Origin: Medicago truncatula
Lineage: Eukaryota; Streptophyta; Magnoliopsida; Fabales; Fabaceae
Assembly (NCBI RefSeq): GCF_003473485.1
Contig: NC_053044.1
Location: forward strand, 52,058,091 to 52,122,090
Length of the DNA: 64,000 bases
Reading direction: 5' to 3'
Positions within the stretch are counted from its first letter, which is position 1. Every line of letters begins with the position of its first letter. The notes beneath the pieces are model-generated. The model made no database searches. It saw nothing but the letters and a program-made list of their open reading frames with translations, and had not been told where the DNA came from. Both the position numbers and the translations under genes were made by a program. Positions 1-12,200 of this stretch are shown piece after piece.

Positions 1-11
1 AACTTAATTAC

Positions 12-1161
12 CATTTTTCCTGACACTATCCACAAACCAACCCAGTGTGACAACAAAGAGACCATTTTTTGTTCCATGCTTCAGCGCATGCTCAAATTTG
101 CGTCCACCAAAACTGTGCTAAATGTTAAAGATTTCATGATGGTACTACAGAAATATCCATGCTGTGGAAACAGATGGCAATCAACAACCATGATCATGGT
201 TCATAAGAGGTGCACTGAGTATAACATAATAAGATATTGATGAGCGCAGAACAGATAAATTTAGATAAACCAGTTTTGTCAATTGCAAATCGCAGAAAAC
301 AGAGGTTTGTTCAAATTCCGCTGTGCAGCAGCGCTATAGCGCCGCTACTTCACCATATTTCGTACTAAATAATGTATCACAGAACAATAGTGGTCTGTTC
401 AAAATCTGCTATGCGATAGCACTACAGTACTACTATAGCCACTATTTAACACTACCGGGATAAAGTAGAAATACTGATATGGGACCAAAATTACTTCTCT
501 CACACAACCAAAAAAGTTAAGAAAACAATTTTCAGGATTTAACAGAACTTTTTTCCAATGTGTTCATATAAGTATATGTAAATCACATCCTCCTACCACA
601 GCATCATGCTCATGCTATTGTTATTGTTATACAGGAAAATTCAAGATAATTTAGAAGGAAAGGATATCTGAACCACCAAATGAGTACATTGAGGATGCAG
701 ATTGGGGCTATACTGGCCACCTAATCTCTCTGTAGCCTCCATGACCTGATTCCTTGCTTCTGCCAAAACGCCAATTCATAGAATAACATTAACAACATCA
801 CAGTATGAATATCAATAAAAAATATACACCTTTTCAAGCTCAAGTATATGAACATGCTATGAAAACAATTTTGTAGAATTTAGGCAATGACTTGAAGTAA
901 GATAAGAAAAAAGAAACGAAATCCAATCAATCATAGAAGAAATGAATCCACACCTTTAGATAAACCAGTAACACATATAACAAGACCAGCAAAAGGAGCA
1001 TTTGATGGCAATTGCGGAGAGGATGAAACAGGAGACATTTGGTCCAATGGTTGAAGATTTCTGATTGAAGACGAAAACAGCCTCGAACACCCTTTGCCAC
1101 TCACAACTTCAACTCTACCCTCACCACCCATAACTGTTACCACCACTAAAACAGTGAACAA
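12..1161 (-). CDS. BRCT-domain protein, 5' part (gene continues past window start)
   Basis: Three exons on the minus strand join in frame: 1161-954, 759-668 and 114-12, with the next intron starting at 11. Together they encode a BRCT repeat: residues around 56-66 read FAGLVICVTGLSK, then EARNQVMEATERLGGQYSP, then a Cys-Thr-His-Leu-Val-Val-Gln strand, then FGGRKFEHALKHG and the conserved Trp in GWFVDSV. BRCT repeats bind phosphopeptides in DNA-damage and replication proteins such as TopBP1 and PTIP; a nuclear DNA-repair role is inferred from family. Intron 1 is GT-AG (donor at 953). Intron 2 (115-667) appears to be AT-AC. The chosen ATG at 1161 is the first in the exon that reads into the BRCT repeat; the N-terminal ~45 residues are low-complexity. 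The C-terminal part is outside the window, so the subfamily cannot be named. Confidence 0.85.
115..667 (-). other. Putative U12-type AT-AC intron
   Basis: Read on the minus strand the intron begins ATATCCTTT, a full match to the U12 5' splice-site consensus, and ends TTTAGCAC. A TCTTTAAC branch-site-like motif, one mismatch from TCCTTAAC, lies about 10 bases before the AC end, the spacing typical of U12 introns. The flanking exons join in phase 0 to give the conserved BRCT sequence ...LVVQ/SFGGRKF..., which no GT-AG pair visible nearby would give. Splicing would need the minor spliceosome. Confidence 0.85.
300..470 (-). repeat. MITE-like repeat with 'GCTATAGCGGCGCTATAG' motifs, within the BRCT gene intron
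   Basis: Two diverged direct half-units lie in tandem inside the AT-AC intron. Each carries a GC-rich palindromic stretch around TATAGCGC followed by a GAATTTGAACAAAC-type or GATTTTGAACAGAC-type tail. A related copy with the same TATAGCGGCGCTATA and GAATTTGAACAAAA motifs is at about 61354-61530. Family assignment is not possible by eye. Confidence 0.5.
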
Positions 1162-3130
1162 AACAAGAATTTTTTATATTTTTTACTATGCAACACTTTT
1201 AAAAACAAAAGCTTCTCTTCATCACCAAGCAATTGAAAATCTATATAACTTATAAACAATTCCTCATTGACCAAAAAAATAATTTTTAATATTTGATTAG
1301 CAATAATTCATCATGCAGAACAAACCCAATTTGGAAAAGGTGAAATTTTTGAACAAATTGGGAAAATTAAGAGGAAAGAGAGGGTAAAAGGGGAATCTGG
1401 ACAAAAGGGGTTATAGAATTGGAGACAAAGAATGAATTTTTAGGATGTAAAAAATGTGGGTTTGTTATGGAGTGTGCAGAAGAAGTAAAGGACAATAAGA
1501 AAAGGGAATTTTTTTGAATATAGTGCAGTGGTGTGAGGAAGAGTCACAATCAGAGTTTTCAATCTTCTTTTTGTGTGTGATTCCATTTCGGTAATAAATA
1601 AATAAATAAAAACAGTGCTTTTTTGTGAATTGGAATAGCATGTGATTTGTGAAGAGAGAGAAAAGAAAAGAAAAGTGGGTCAAAGATAATGAGTAACGGG
1701 AACCATGCTTGTGTTTGGGTTGAAATTGAAATGAAACGGAAAGTGGCAGAGAGAGATTATTATGGAATTATCTTAAAGTGAGCGCAACGCAAAGGGGACA
1801 ATGAGCTTTACCTGGGTCTGAGTCTGAGTGATGCTTCAACTTCAACCATGATGATCAGTGTCATCGGAGATGATGATGCTTATTCTCTCTGAAACAGGGG
1901 GAACCAATTTCAAATATTGAATCAATGTCATTGTCATGTCATGGACCCTTCTATATTATTTTCATATTTTATGTAGATTTAAATAAATTTTTAATTTAAC
2001 TTTGGCTTTCACATGTTCTTCCATTTTAGCTAATTATAGTTTAAGAGATGTTATTCGTAAATAAGTATCTCCCTCAGTTAATCCTTATAACATAATGAAT
2101 GTAAAGTAACCAATAAAAGTAGTATGATAAAGTTTAAGTTAGTCCTAATTTAAAATAATGATAACAAATCGATAAGGTCATAGTCTAGTTATTGTTAACG
2201 TTTTACATTCATGGTAAATGACATTTGATAGGGAGAACACTCTTCTTTCTTCTATATCCATATCATATGCAAATAATTATGATTGTCTCCTATTAATTGT
2301 GACATTGTCAATTCCATCGCGTTTATTAATTTACATTAATACTCATTCTGCATCTCATAAGTAAACGTAAGAGTCACCTTAGGCAATAAGAATTTGGTCA
2401 ATAAGAATTAATGTCATAATAAACTTTCAATTTAAATCTACTTTAGACTCTTTCATTAGTGTGACCACATTTGCTACTCGCATAGTGGTACTAAACACGT
2501 TAGAAATTATCATGCAAATGGCTTTTTATCCATTGATAAGTGTCAGAAGAACTTTGTTCTAATTATATATCTTATATGCTTCTCATATTAGTTGGTGATT
2601 AATAGATCAATCGAATATCCATTTGTTTATATATACAGTATGCTTGTTTCCACATTATGCATCTGTAACTGTATAAAGTTCTAATCCTTAAAAGTATTGT
2701 ATCAAGTTTCAACCCTTATAATTATACGATACAGATGAAAAGTGAGATTAGTTGGCTTTATATCACACTAAGTCAAAATTCATTAGTGTATTTGATGAAA
2801 TCTAAAGGAATGCCTTTTCTTTTTAACATCATCACTTACCAAACTAACTTATAATACGGTATTTGCTATTAAGTTGCAGCTTATAACAATGAAAACTGGA
2901 TCTGTAGCAACAATTGTAAATCGATTATAACACAAACGAAATCATGAGGATTGATAAAATATTTAGTTTGGATTATAATACCATTCACATAAAGGCATTA
3001 TATGATAACTAAAAGTACTTGCAACCAAAATAAAAACAATTCAGCAACATTGAATGAAGTTGCAATTTGAACATATGCAAAATGCCAACAGGACCAAAAT
3101 TGCACAAATGCAAATTACACGCAATCAATC
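1162..3130. other. Intergenic: BRCT gene 5' region and AT-rich DNA
   Basis: The first ~750 bases upstream of the BRCT start codon are purine-rich on the plus strand, as expected for a pyrimidine-rich 5' leader and promoter of the minus-strand gene; no TATA box could be assigned with confidence. From about 1920 to 3130 the DNA is AT-rich, with only short chance ORFs and nothing recognisable. Confidence 0.4.
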
Positions 3131-3376
3131 TCAATTTTGTTTGACGGACTCAACCTTCACACGGACAATTTTGATCGTAATTGGATCCAATGGAGCTGTA
3201 AAAACATGAAGAAAAAAATGTTATTTTAAAGTCCGAATGAACACGCAGAATAAACATCGAACATAAATAGATTACTAACCTTTCAAGGAATGCAACACCA
3301 ACATGGTTTCAACATCATGTTCAGCCATTAGAGGTTTGATGATACGTTGATAGAATTCGTTATAGCTGTATGTAAA
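3131..3376 (-). pseudogene. Unidentified two-exon gene fragment (3' end)
   Basis: Two minus-strand blocks behave like the last two exons of a gene. Block 3376-3280 has an acceptor (TTTGCAG) before it and a donor (AAAG/GTTAGT) after it, and reads TYSYNEFYQRIIKPLMAEHD then VETMLVLHSLK. Block 3195-3131 has an acceptor (TTTTACAG) and reads APLDPITIKIVRVKVESVKQ, then Asn and a stop. The split Ala codon joins in frame. I do not recognise the family. No upstream exon is visible through 4.4 kb, where a tandem repeat begins, so this is either a truncated or transposed gene tail or a gene with a distant first exon. Function unknown. Confidence 0.4.
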
Positions 3377-3726
3377 CTGCAAACAAAGGAGGGTGTCAAC
3401 GCACGTGTATATATAGAGTGGAATGAAGAGTTTGAATCATAGTTATATGTGTACATAGAGGATGATGATTGGGTAGTTTGAATCTCATATTCATTACATA
3501 AATGTATATCAAAGGTCCTGATAAATGCTTGGGTGTTTAATGGTTAGTTGGGAGTGATAGAAGTCAACATTCTTGTAATTATTGTTGTAGGTATTTGTAT
3601 TTATTATCATTCATGTTTGTCATTATTTGTATTTATTCTCATTCATGATCACATTAAATGATATCAAGGGAGGGAAAACTTAGAGTGTTTAGGGCTAGAT
3701 GCTAGCTTGACCCGTAGGGGGTTGTT

Positions 3727-4400
3727 ATGGGATCTACGGCTGAGACGTAGGGGGTTGTCGACTGACTTGATTAGCATTAACTACGTCTTCAATTGCATTA
3801 AAAGTGTGTTATTCGTTTTCAATTTGCATTAACTAAGTTATATGAGAGAAAATGAGGAGTTTGAAAATAGAGTTTGAATCAACGGGTGTGATCAAGTGTG
3901 AAAATAGAGTTTGAATCAACAGGTGAGATTAGATTAGCAATAAATATATGTTTAGGAGGGGAAAATGCTAGGGATTAGGGCAAATTAGGCCAAACATGTT
4001 CGCTTCTATATGATATCTACGGCTGAGAGTTTGAATCAACGGATGTGATCAAGTGTGAAAATAGAGTATGAACGGGTGAGATTAGATTAGCAATTAGTGC
4101 AGGGAGTTGTTGACCGATTTGATTAGCATTTATTACGTCTTCAATTGCATTAACTAAGTTATATGAGAGAACATTTTCAGAATTTGAATCAACGGGTGTG
4201 ATCAAGTGTGAAAATAGAGTTTGAACGGGCGAGATTAGATTAGCAATTAGTGCAGGGGGTTGTTGGCCGACTTGATTAGCATTTAATACGTCTTCAATTG
4301 CATTAACTAAGTTATATGAGAGAACATTTTCAGAGTTTGAATCAACGAGTGTGATCAAGTGTGAAAATAGAGTTTGAACGGGTGGGATTAGATTAACAAT
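3727..4400. repeat. 153-bp tandem repeat array (about 2.5 clear units plus degenerate copies)
   Basis: A unit containing TTTGAATCAACGG, GATCAAGTGTGAAAATAGAG, GATTAGATTAGCAATTAGTG, GTTGTTG.CCGA, ATTAGCATTTA and ATATGAGAGAACATTTTCAG recurs near 4028, 4180 and 4333, about 153 bases apart. Diverged partial units extend left to about 3727. Because 153 is a multiple of three, the minus strand at 4358-4017 stays open and encodes a 51-residue repeat (for example ENVLSYNLVNAIEDV). This is repeat-derived and not a likely gene. Confidence 0.85.
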
Positions 4401-4808
4401 TAGTACATGTTTAGGAGGGAAAAATGCTAGTGATTAGGGCAAAGTAGGGTGAATTAGGACAAACATGATAGTCAACCAAGTCTAGCTTTTATAATAAAGG
4501 ATCTCTTCGGTTAGATATTTAGATCCAATCATCGTTGATCCTTTTAATATTTCATTTTATTTTTTATTTTAAAGGATGAAAAAAAAAACAGTAAAATTTT
4601 TGCATGGATTAAAAACGGGAAAAAACTTGAAAAGGAAACGAAAAAAAAAATTGATGAGAATGAAAGTAAAAAAAAAGTATTTAAACATTCGTAATTTTCA
4701 CCTTTCTATATATTAGTTACACAACCCTAACAAACATGGTTCTATTGGGTCTAAAAAAGAGATTGAAATGTCTTAACATGGCAAATCAATGTTTAAAGGT
4801 TTTTTTTA

Positions 4809-4972
4809 AGATTACCTTCGAAGAATGGTGGATAATTTATCCACCAACCAATGAAAATGAGCAATTTGTTGGTGGGGTTAAGATAGTTCATGGATACCAC
4901 TTAAAAATGTGCTTATGTGGCTAATGTGTATTGGTTAGGGTAAATTACCCACCATTCTTCCATGGGTACCCT
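4809..4972. mobile_element. Small MITE with ~35-bp imperfect terminal inverted repeats
   Basis: The left end reads GAAGAATGGTGGATAATTTA and the right end, reverse-complemented, reads GAAGAATGGTGGGTAATTTA; outside these, ATTACC and GGTACC extend the inversion. About 164 bp in total. A TSD is not clear. The open frame across it (4736-4924) is not a gene. Confidence 0.65.
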
Positions 4973-7857
4973 AGTTGTCATCATGTTTAAATTATGATCG
5001 GAAGCGGTATCAAATTTTAATGTCTAACATGTAAGTAGGATTATTTTTAAAGTTATGGGGAACAAATAATATTATATATATTAAAAAAAAAATTGAATGA
5101 ATGACATGACAAATGTTCATAAAATATTTCGATGGCACTTGATTCATTTTAAGACACATTTTATAGTGTTTTTAATTTAAAAACGAAAAATAAGCAATCC
5201 CCTCTAAATAATAAACTAATGAGTTTGTTAAAGGAATAAAGAAAAATAATCTCACTTTTTATTTTAATCACTTTAGTGATCTAAATCCTTTTTTAAAATA
5301 CACCATCTTCCATTCAACAAATGAGATATAAGACTTCCCTAAAAAAAAGATATATAAGACTAAAATTCAATGTGCACATGAAGGATCCATTTTTGGTGGC
5401 GTATAATATATAAGTACTAGATGGTTAACCAATTCGCTTAAAAGTCAAAAGTCAACTTCGTATATGTATATACCCTGTCAAAAAAGAAAACTTCATATTT
5501 TGTTTTATAAATAATAAAGGAATCAATTAACCATATTGTGCACAATGCACATACTCTGTTATGCTTTTAAAAAAATTTATCACAGTCAAAACTTATTTTT
5601 GTAATTTAGCCAAATTGGTCAGTATATGTATTATAATTTATAGTTAAAAATTATTACAATCGTTATGCTTGAAATCCTTTTTGCACACAGTTGTGTCTTT
5701 GTCAAGCAATTGAAATCAGTCTCCAATAAAGGCCACGAAGTTGCATAGATAATTAACAGGACCACCCTTAACAGTGATGACTGAGATGGTAATAGGAAAA
5801 AAGCACGTACGCTTGTAGTTGGCATTACACCCATGAGCTGTGACATTGTGACAAGACTTCACTTCACCCTCATTGTCTTCTTTCTTACGGATACCAATCC
5901 CTTTCCAAGCCCTAATCCTTAATTTAACTACATTTGCTTCCATTAAGATCTATCTAATCTAGTAATTGTTTATTCAGTTCATAGGCAAGGAACATGTGTA
6001 AATGTAAACTAAGGGCATCCACAATAGTCTTTTCCCTAATTAACACCCAAAATGTTCATTTTTACGCCGCGTTTATTTTGAAGGACATTCACTCTCTTAA
6101 TTTTTATTTTTTTTTAGGTTTACTTGATTATTCTTATAAAACTAATGAATATTATTGAAAAGTAATGACATAATCTATGTGTGGTTTAGAGTAATGACAT
6201 AAACCATCGTGATATTTTGAAGTTGTTATTTGGAGCTTTGCATTTAGCATGTGGTCATACTGCAAAATTGAAATTTTCCAAAACACATGCATAGAGTTAT
6301 TGTGGGACACATTTGGTAAAAAAATATTTGAAATGTTCAGGTGTAGGAATATTTTTTATGTAGGACTTTACTTTAAAGGGAGTCCTTCCAGTAATTCTCA
6401 AAGACTTGAGTTGTCTTAAGCTTAAGAAGGGATTTGAAAATAGTTTTCAACCAGCAGCAATAGACACGCCTTGGTTAAAAGCTCGTTAGCTGTGTCATTG
6501 CCCCCAAACACAAAGATCTTTGGTAATAGAACACTAGCAATACACTCAACATAAACAAATCTATCAAAAGTTACTTTATTTTTAAGAGAAAAAAAAAGTT
6601 ATAATTACAAGCGATAAGAGCTATAGTAATAATATCTTATTAAAAAAAATTAAGTATTCACTTTATTGTCTTTATCTTTAAAATATAATTTCTCATGTTG
6701 TAGTAGTATATATGTTATGAAAGAGTGAAAATAAACAAAAGTTAATTGAACAACCATTTTTAGAAACAACTTGTAAGACAACTATCATTTCTCTAAACAA
6801 AAAGAATATAACTTCAAGCTTTATGCCATTGTTCACCTCATAATTTTGGAGATAGAATTGGAATCTCTGATTGTAACGACAACAAAAAAAGGAATTGAAA
6901 TTTCTGAACTACAGTGTTACAGCAGAGAATTCGTGGACTTGTGTTATTCAATTCCTATCCATCATGGCCCAAGGCTAATCTACAATATGCATAAGGAATC
7001 CCACAACATGCATTGCCAAAGTTAGCTATCTATTACTATTAGTGCCCTGATAATGTGGATAGAGACATCAAAGAGGAGAAGAAGAACAAAGAAGGAAAAT
7101 AAAAGGACACACTTTGCAGAATAATGATATGAAAACTGTACAATAAACATATATTTAACTTAATTGGACATTACTAATAAAACCAAAACCAAAACTCAGG
7201 CTCAACTCAGTAAAGCAAATAATTAAGTTAAATACATTTTTGTTCCTATAAAATACACTTTTGTCAAATTTAATCTGTACAAAAATGTCTATTTATTGAT
7301 GTGTAGTTCCTTTTTCTTTTGGGGAAAATAATTGATGTTTAGTTCTTAAATCAAATAAAAGATATTAAGGACCTGCTGAATTTCAGAAATTACTCCATCC
7401 ATCACTCGCTTAGAGAGGGCAATCATTGTGCGAACTTTATGGCGAAGCTAGGGGCTACAATATATGTTGATTTAACTGTCCACTCATCTCCTCCTGAAAA
7501 CCTGCTGCTGCTGCTTAGCACAGATGAGATGGGAACTTTGTTCCTTAGGATTTAGTTTGTTTCTGTTCTTTTCCTGTTTTCCTTTCTTTTTTCTTTTAAT
7601 TAGCCTTGTAACCAAAAAAAATAAAAGACTAAGCATACATGAGGAACAGAACAGATTTGACAGAAGAATAGATTTTGATTTTGAGTCGTTACATATCAAA
7701 TTCCAGTATTCACAGTTAACAGTTAACACCACTTACTCCCATTCCTATAGGTTTAGTGTTTAGAATCTAGGCCTTACTTTGCAGCTCTGTGCAAATGTGA
7801 CCTAAAGTGTTTGACACATGTCTTGAATTGATTAATATACATGTTTTCTTAAAGGAA
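4973..7857. other. Intergenic AT-rich region, nothing recognised
   Basis: Long A/T runs and short open frames only. A minus-strand open frame at 5943-5716 (75 codons, starting MEANVVKLRIRAWKG) has fairly even composition but no recognised domain and no splice partners I could find, so I do not call it a gene. Confidence 0.4.
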
Positions 7858-8064
7858 AATGATATTTGTATAACTATTTTATTACAATTTTTGTAATAAC
7901 TTTCTTTTTTATACCCATATTATGTTTGCTCAAAAAAAAAAAATACCCACATTATGTTTTTATTTTCTCTCTTTATTGTTTTGGTTTTCGTGTTAATGTC
8001 TATTTTTCTTTGTATATCTTTGGTTATTACAAAAGTTATCCCACAAATAGATGTTCAAATAACA
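7858..8064. mobile_element. MITE, AATGATATTTGT family, copy 1
   Basis: The left end AATGATATTTGTATAACTAT and the reverse complement of the right end (ATGTTATTTGAACATCTATT) are inverted repeats, with a second inverted block TTATTACAA/TTGTAATAA inside. The same terminal motif bounds a second copy at 44655-44834, so this is a small repeat family. Confidence 0.6.
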
Positions 8065-9215
8065 TACCTCTTTCGGTCTTTCTTACGATAGAGAAATCAT
8101 ACATTTGAACTAAAATTCCACTTACACCACAAACCATGTGAATTTCCAAAAACAAAAAAGAAACAATGGTATAGACTAGGTTAAAAATAAAATAAAAAAA
8201 ACTAAAGTTTCTTAAATAATGTTCTGAATTTTTCACTTTTGTGGGGGATATGGCGATTAAATGTAGGGTATTGAGTAAAATTTCTTAAAATGTAATTACG
8301 TTAGGGGTTTCAAAATGTCAGACCCATTAACAGCTAATGGCACAAACGATGGACTGTAGAGAAAAATGGCCGTATTTTGAGGGTAAAAGAGGGAAAATAC
8401 TCAAGAGATACCCACCCCACATCAACACATAATTTTCATATGTTCTGCATTTTTTCAAAGACCCAATCTCTCACAAAAAGTTACACACCTGGAAGAGTGT
8501 AAAGGATTGAAATAGAGTTTTAGGGAGATGGTCATTCTTCGTTATATTTGGAGTACTGTGAATACTTGCATAGATTAACTTTAGTCCGGAGAGTCTAAAT
8601 GTGAATCGGAGTCCTTGAAATGGGAATTTGAGATGGATCATTAATTGGTGCAATTTTGCCTCACTGGTTTTTGGGTTTATGTGGAACCATTATGAAGATT
8701 TGGGAATTGAATGACATAATAAGACAGACAAAAATAAGGAATTGACCTATACCAATTATAATTCCATGCTTTAGAATCAGGTTTAGGGCACTGGTCAAAC
8801 TATTTTTGTATAACAGGCATGGTTGTTAAATCATAATTTTTCCACAATCCTTGAGAAGACAAATGGAAAAGAATAGAAAGAAATATGTAAAACCATCCAT
8901 GATAACATAGGCCTGTAAAACAATAATCGGACAAAACAAATTTCTTCTAGCATTTAAGTGCTAAGATGGCAAAAGTATGATGAGTTAACAGACTTGTGTC
9001 TGAAAGGGTAATACAAAAACTGTCCCGCGTTCAAATTTATGAGAAAAAAGGGAATTCCTTTATCAAAAAAAGAAACAAAAAAACTACAAAATTGGGTCTA
9101 CAAAGATAAACACAAAGGACACTGCCCAACTAGCTACTAGGATAACTGAATAAAATGATTTGATACCATGAACTAGCCAGTTACATACTTCGTCACCTCA
9201 CTCTTGAAAACATGG

Positions 9216-12200
9216 CTAATACTCCTCAACTTGAAGGATCTCTTTGGTAACATCGACTACTTCCTCAACTTCAATGTCCTTGGCTTCATATTCCTCTTCC
9301 TCGTCACTAGCTTCTCCGTCCCTCAGATTTTCCCTCTCTAGCTTCTCTTCTTCATGCAACAGCTTCCACTCATTGGCCCACTTGTCCCAATCTTCTTTCA
9401 AGACCCTACGCTTCTCACGCTCTTGCTCACTCAGCAGCAATGAAACATCTTGGTCTTCAGCTTCATATTTCTTACTATACTTCTTCAAGTTCTTTGCAAT
9501 CTCTTCCTCCTTCTCAGCAGTCAAGAAAGAAGCTGGTCTGGGTCTCCATAAGAACTGTATATATTGAAAGAAGAAAAAATTACAGAACATTGTAAATATT
9601 GTACAGCAATTTTTGGTTTGTGGGAAGAATAAATAGTAAAGCTACTGAAAAAAGGCTGTTGGAAACAAGGGATTTAACAACAGCTTTAGTCTGAAATCTG
9701 CATGTAGAAAAACTTTTACGGCCAACAATGGATTCACAATACCATGTCAAAAAACTATAACCCCATATAAACATTGTACATCCAAAAGTCATTCTTTGGA
9801 CCATTGTAATACACAGATAAAAAGTATAACAAATCATAACAAAATTACCTGAAAGAAATGATCCTTCAATATCCGATAAAGATGTTTGCCATTGAAAGAC
9901 CATATATTGAATCCATTTTCCATTTCATGAACTGAAGTTACAGCAGTTGCAACATACCTGTAGTATAAAATGGATAACCAATATAAACATGGGATCAGTA
10001 AAATAACAAAAGTCGCAACAATTAATTATAAATTTTAGACTGATTTTGCACAAATTTATCCATGATCTTCTGCCCTGGTAAGCAATACAACACACATTTG
10101 GATAGATAATATACCTTCCAGTTGGATCCCATTCAACATCAGTTGCATAAAAATGTTCAGTATTAGCCATGGTTTCAAGCTCATCAACATTGTAAAATTC
10201 TAACAGTCCATTGAAACCTTTCAACCCTGCTAGTACAATGAACCGACCTGCTGGTGACCAAAACAAAGCATTTGCCTGCTTGCCTTTCAGAGTAGTGAGC
10301 TTTGAAACTCGGCCAGTGTTCTGAGCAGTTCGCATTGAGTAGATACTAATATCAGGTTTAGGGTTATCACCATGAATAACAGCAAATCTATGTCCCTTTG
10401 GCTCCCAAGCAAATGCAATGATCTTATCATTCTTATTCTCGAGCTCCAGAACTTCAATAGGTATGTCACGTTCCTTTATACGGAAAAGCTCAAAGCCTGT
10501 GAATGTGCTTTTCTTTGTTTTGGTATATCGATCAACATTAACAGCAAGGTATTCTCCATTGCTCTGCCAGTACATCTTGCAGTCACTGACATTAAAAAGA
10601 AGCTTTTGCCTGAGTTCTTCTTTGCTGGGGATTTGAACAAGACTTACCTACAAATACATCAACATAGATTAAAAATAAATAAATAAATACATACACACAT
10701 GATGTGAAAAGGCTATTGAGTAAAACAAAAACTTAATCCATTACATGACCATAGAAGGGAAGGAAAACATAAATTTACCCTAGCAGGCTGGTTACCACCT
10801 CCTGTCTCAGGAACAAACAGTGAAATGATTGGATCAGTCGGTGACCAGCTGAAATCCATTATATTTTCAACCTTCAAAGATTTTTTGTCAACAAGAGAAA
10901 ATGTTTCTGTCTCATATACAGACAGTACATTTTTTCCCATCCTTGCAAAGTACTTATCATCTCTTCCACCGCTCCATCTGCAAAGAAAAAATGCTAATTC
11001 ATCACTAAATTGGTCATATGATATATGCTAAATATTTAAGAGAGAGAGAGAGAGAGATGTACTTGAAAACAGGCCATGACACTCCAGTGACACCCCCAGT
11101 ACCTCCAATAGCAAAATCATCAGCACTTCCCTTAAAATCTCTCATCACTTTACCAGTCCTCACATCAAATATGTTGATCACAACCCTCTAGAGAAAGAAT
11201 GATGTAGTTAGGTACAATGTCACGAAAAGCTCAAAATGAAACAACAAAGAAGACACTCACATTAGCATCTCGAGGATTGCTTGGTTCATGGCTGCTATAA
11301 GTTACCAAATACTTCTCACCAGGTGAAAAATCAATAAGCTTAACCTGAGATTTATATTCATATATTTATATTAGTATATTTATATCAATAATTTAATATT
11401 AACGAAAATAAAGTAATGTATTAAAAAACAAAATGAAAACTCAGGAAAAAAATAACCTGAGGATGTGCATAACGCATGAGACGGTTGAAGGTGGTAGCAC
11501 CTCCCCAAACTGCTGCCCCCTGACGGTGAACAGTTGCCAAGTAAGTACCCAAAGGTGACCATTGTACAAAACTCTCCGTCCAAAACTGTAATTATAAAAT
11601 AAGATAACCATAAAGGGATTAAGAGATTAATGATCAAAGGGACCTAGAAAATATAAAATAATACAAGATACTGATATATAATGTTCACTTACAGCACGTT
11701 TATAAACAGGGTCGGGCTTTAAAAGCTTTGCATCATTCCACAAAACCTCCGTATCTGAACCAGCACGAATCACAAACTGGTCTCGTGCCTTAGCATCAGT
11801 AAGCCATTGTTGCAGATTTTCCTTTGAGAGAAATAAAGACCATAAACAATCACTAAACATAGAAGGCTACTAAAATTCATAGCAAAAGATGTTAAATTAT
11901 AAATCAAAAGTCATAACCAAATTTAAGAACATGTTGATCGAACATTGAGGTATCTACCAAGTAAACCAATCATATTCGTAATTCAACAATGAGTGCTGTC
12001 CATGAGAAAACATGAAATTGCCTTAATCTATTCTAAGTATCTAACTACTATATAACAGAATCGAGTAGCACGAAAGTGGTGCCTATATGTTTTTGGTATA
12101 AAATTAAAAAAAGGTCTCCCATAATCCTAATATGATGGTCTCAAATTATCACAATTGTCGATTGAAACAAAACAAAACTCAGGGTATAACTACAATAAAC

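Noticed and set aside
5716-5943. Small Cys-containing minus-strand frame as a nodule cysteine-rich peptide
   Set aside because: No signal peptide and no Cys spacing of the NCR or defensin type.
9244-9567. Plus-strand Ser-rich frame opposite eIF3b
   Set aside because: It is the antisense shadow of the acidic, Glu/Lys-rich last exon of eIF3b.
10372-10686. Plus-strand frames opposite eIF3b exon 9
   Set aside because: Shadow of the 533-bp eIF3b exon, which encodes conserved propeller sequence.
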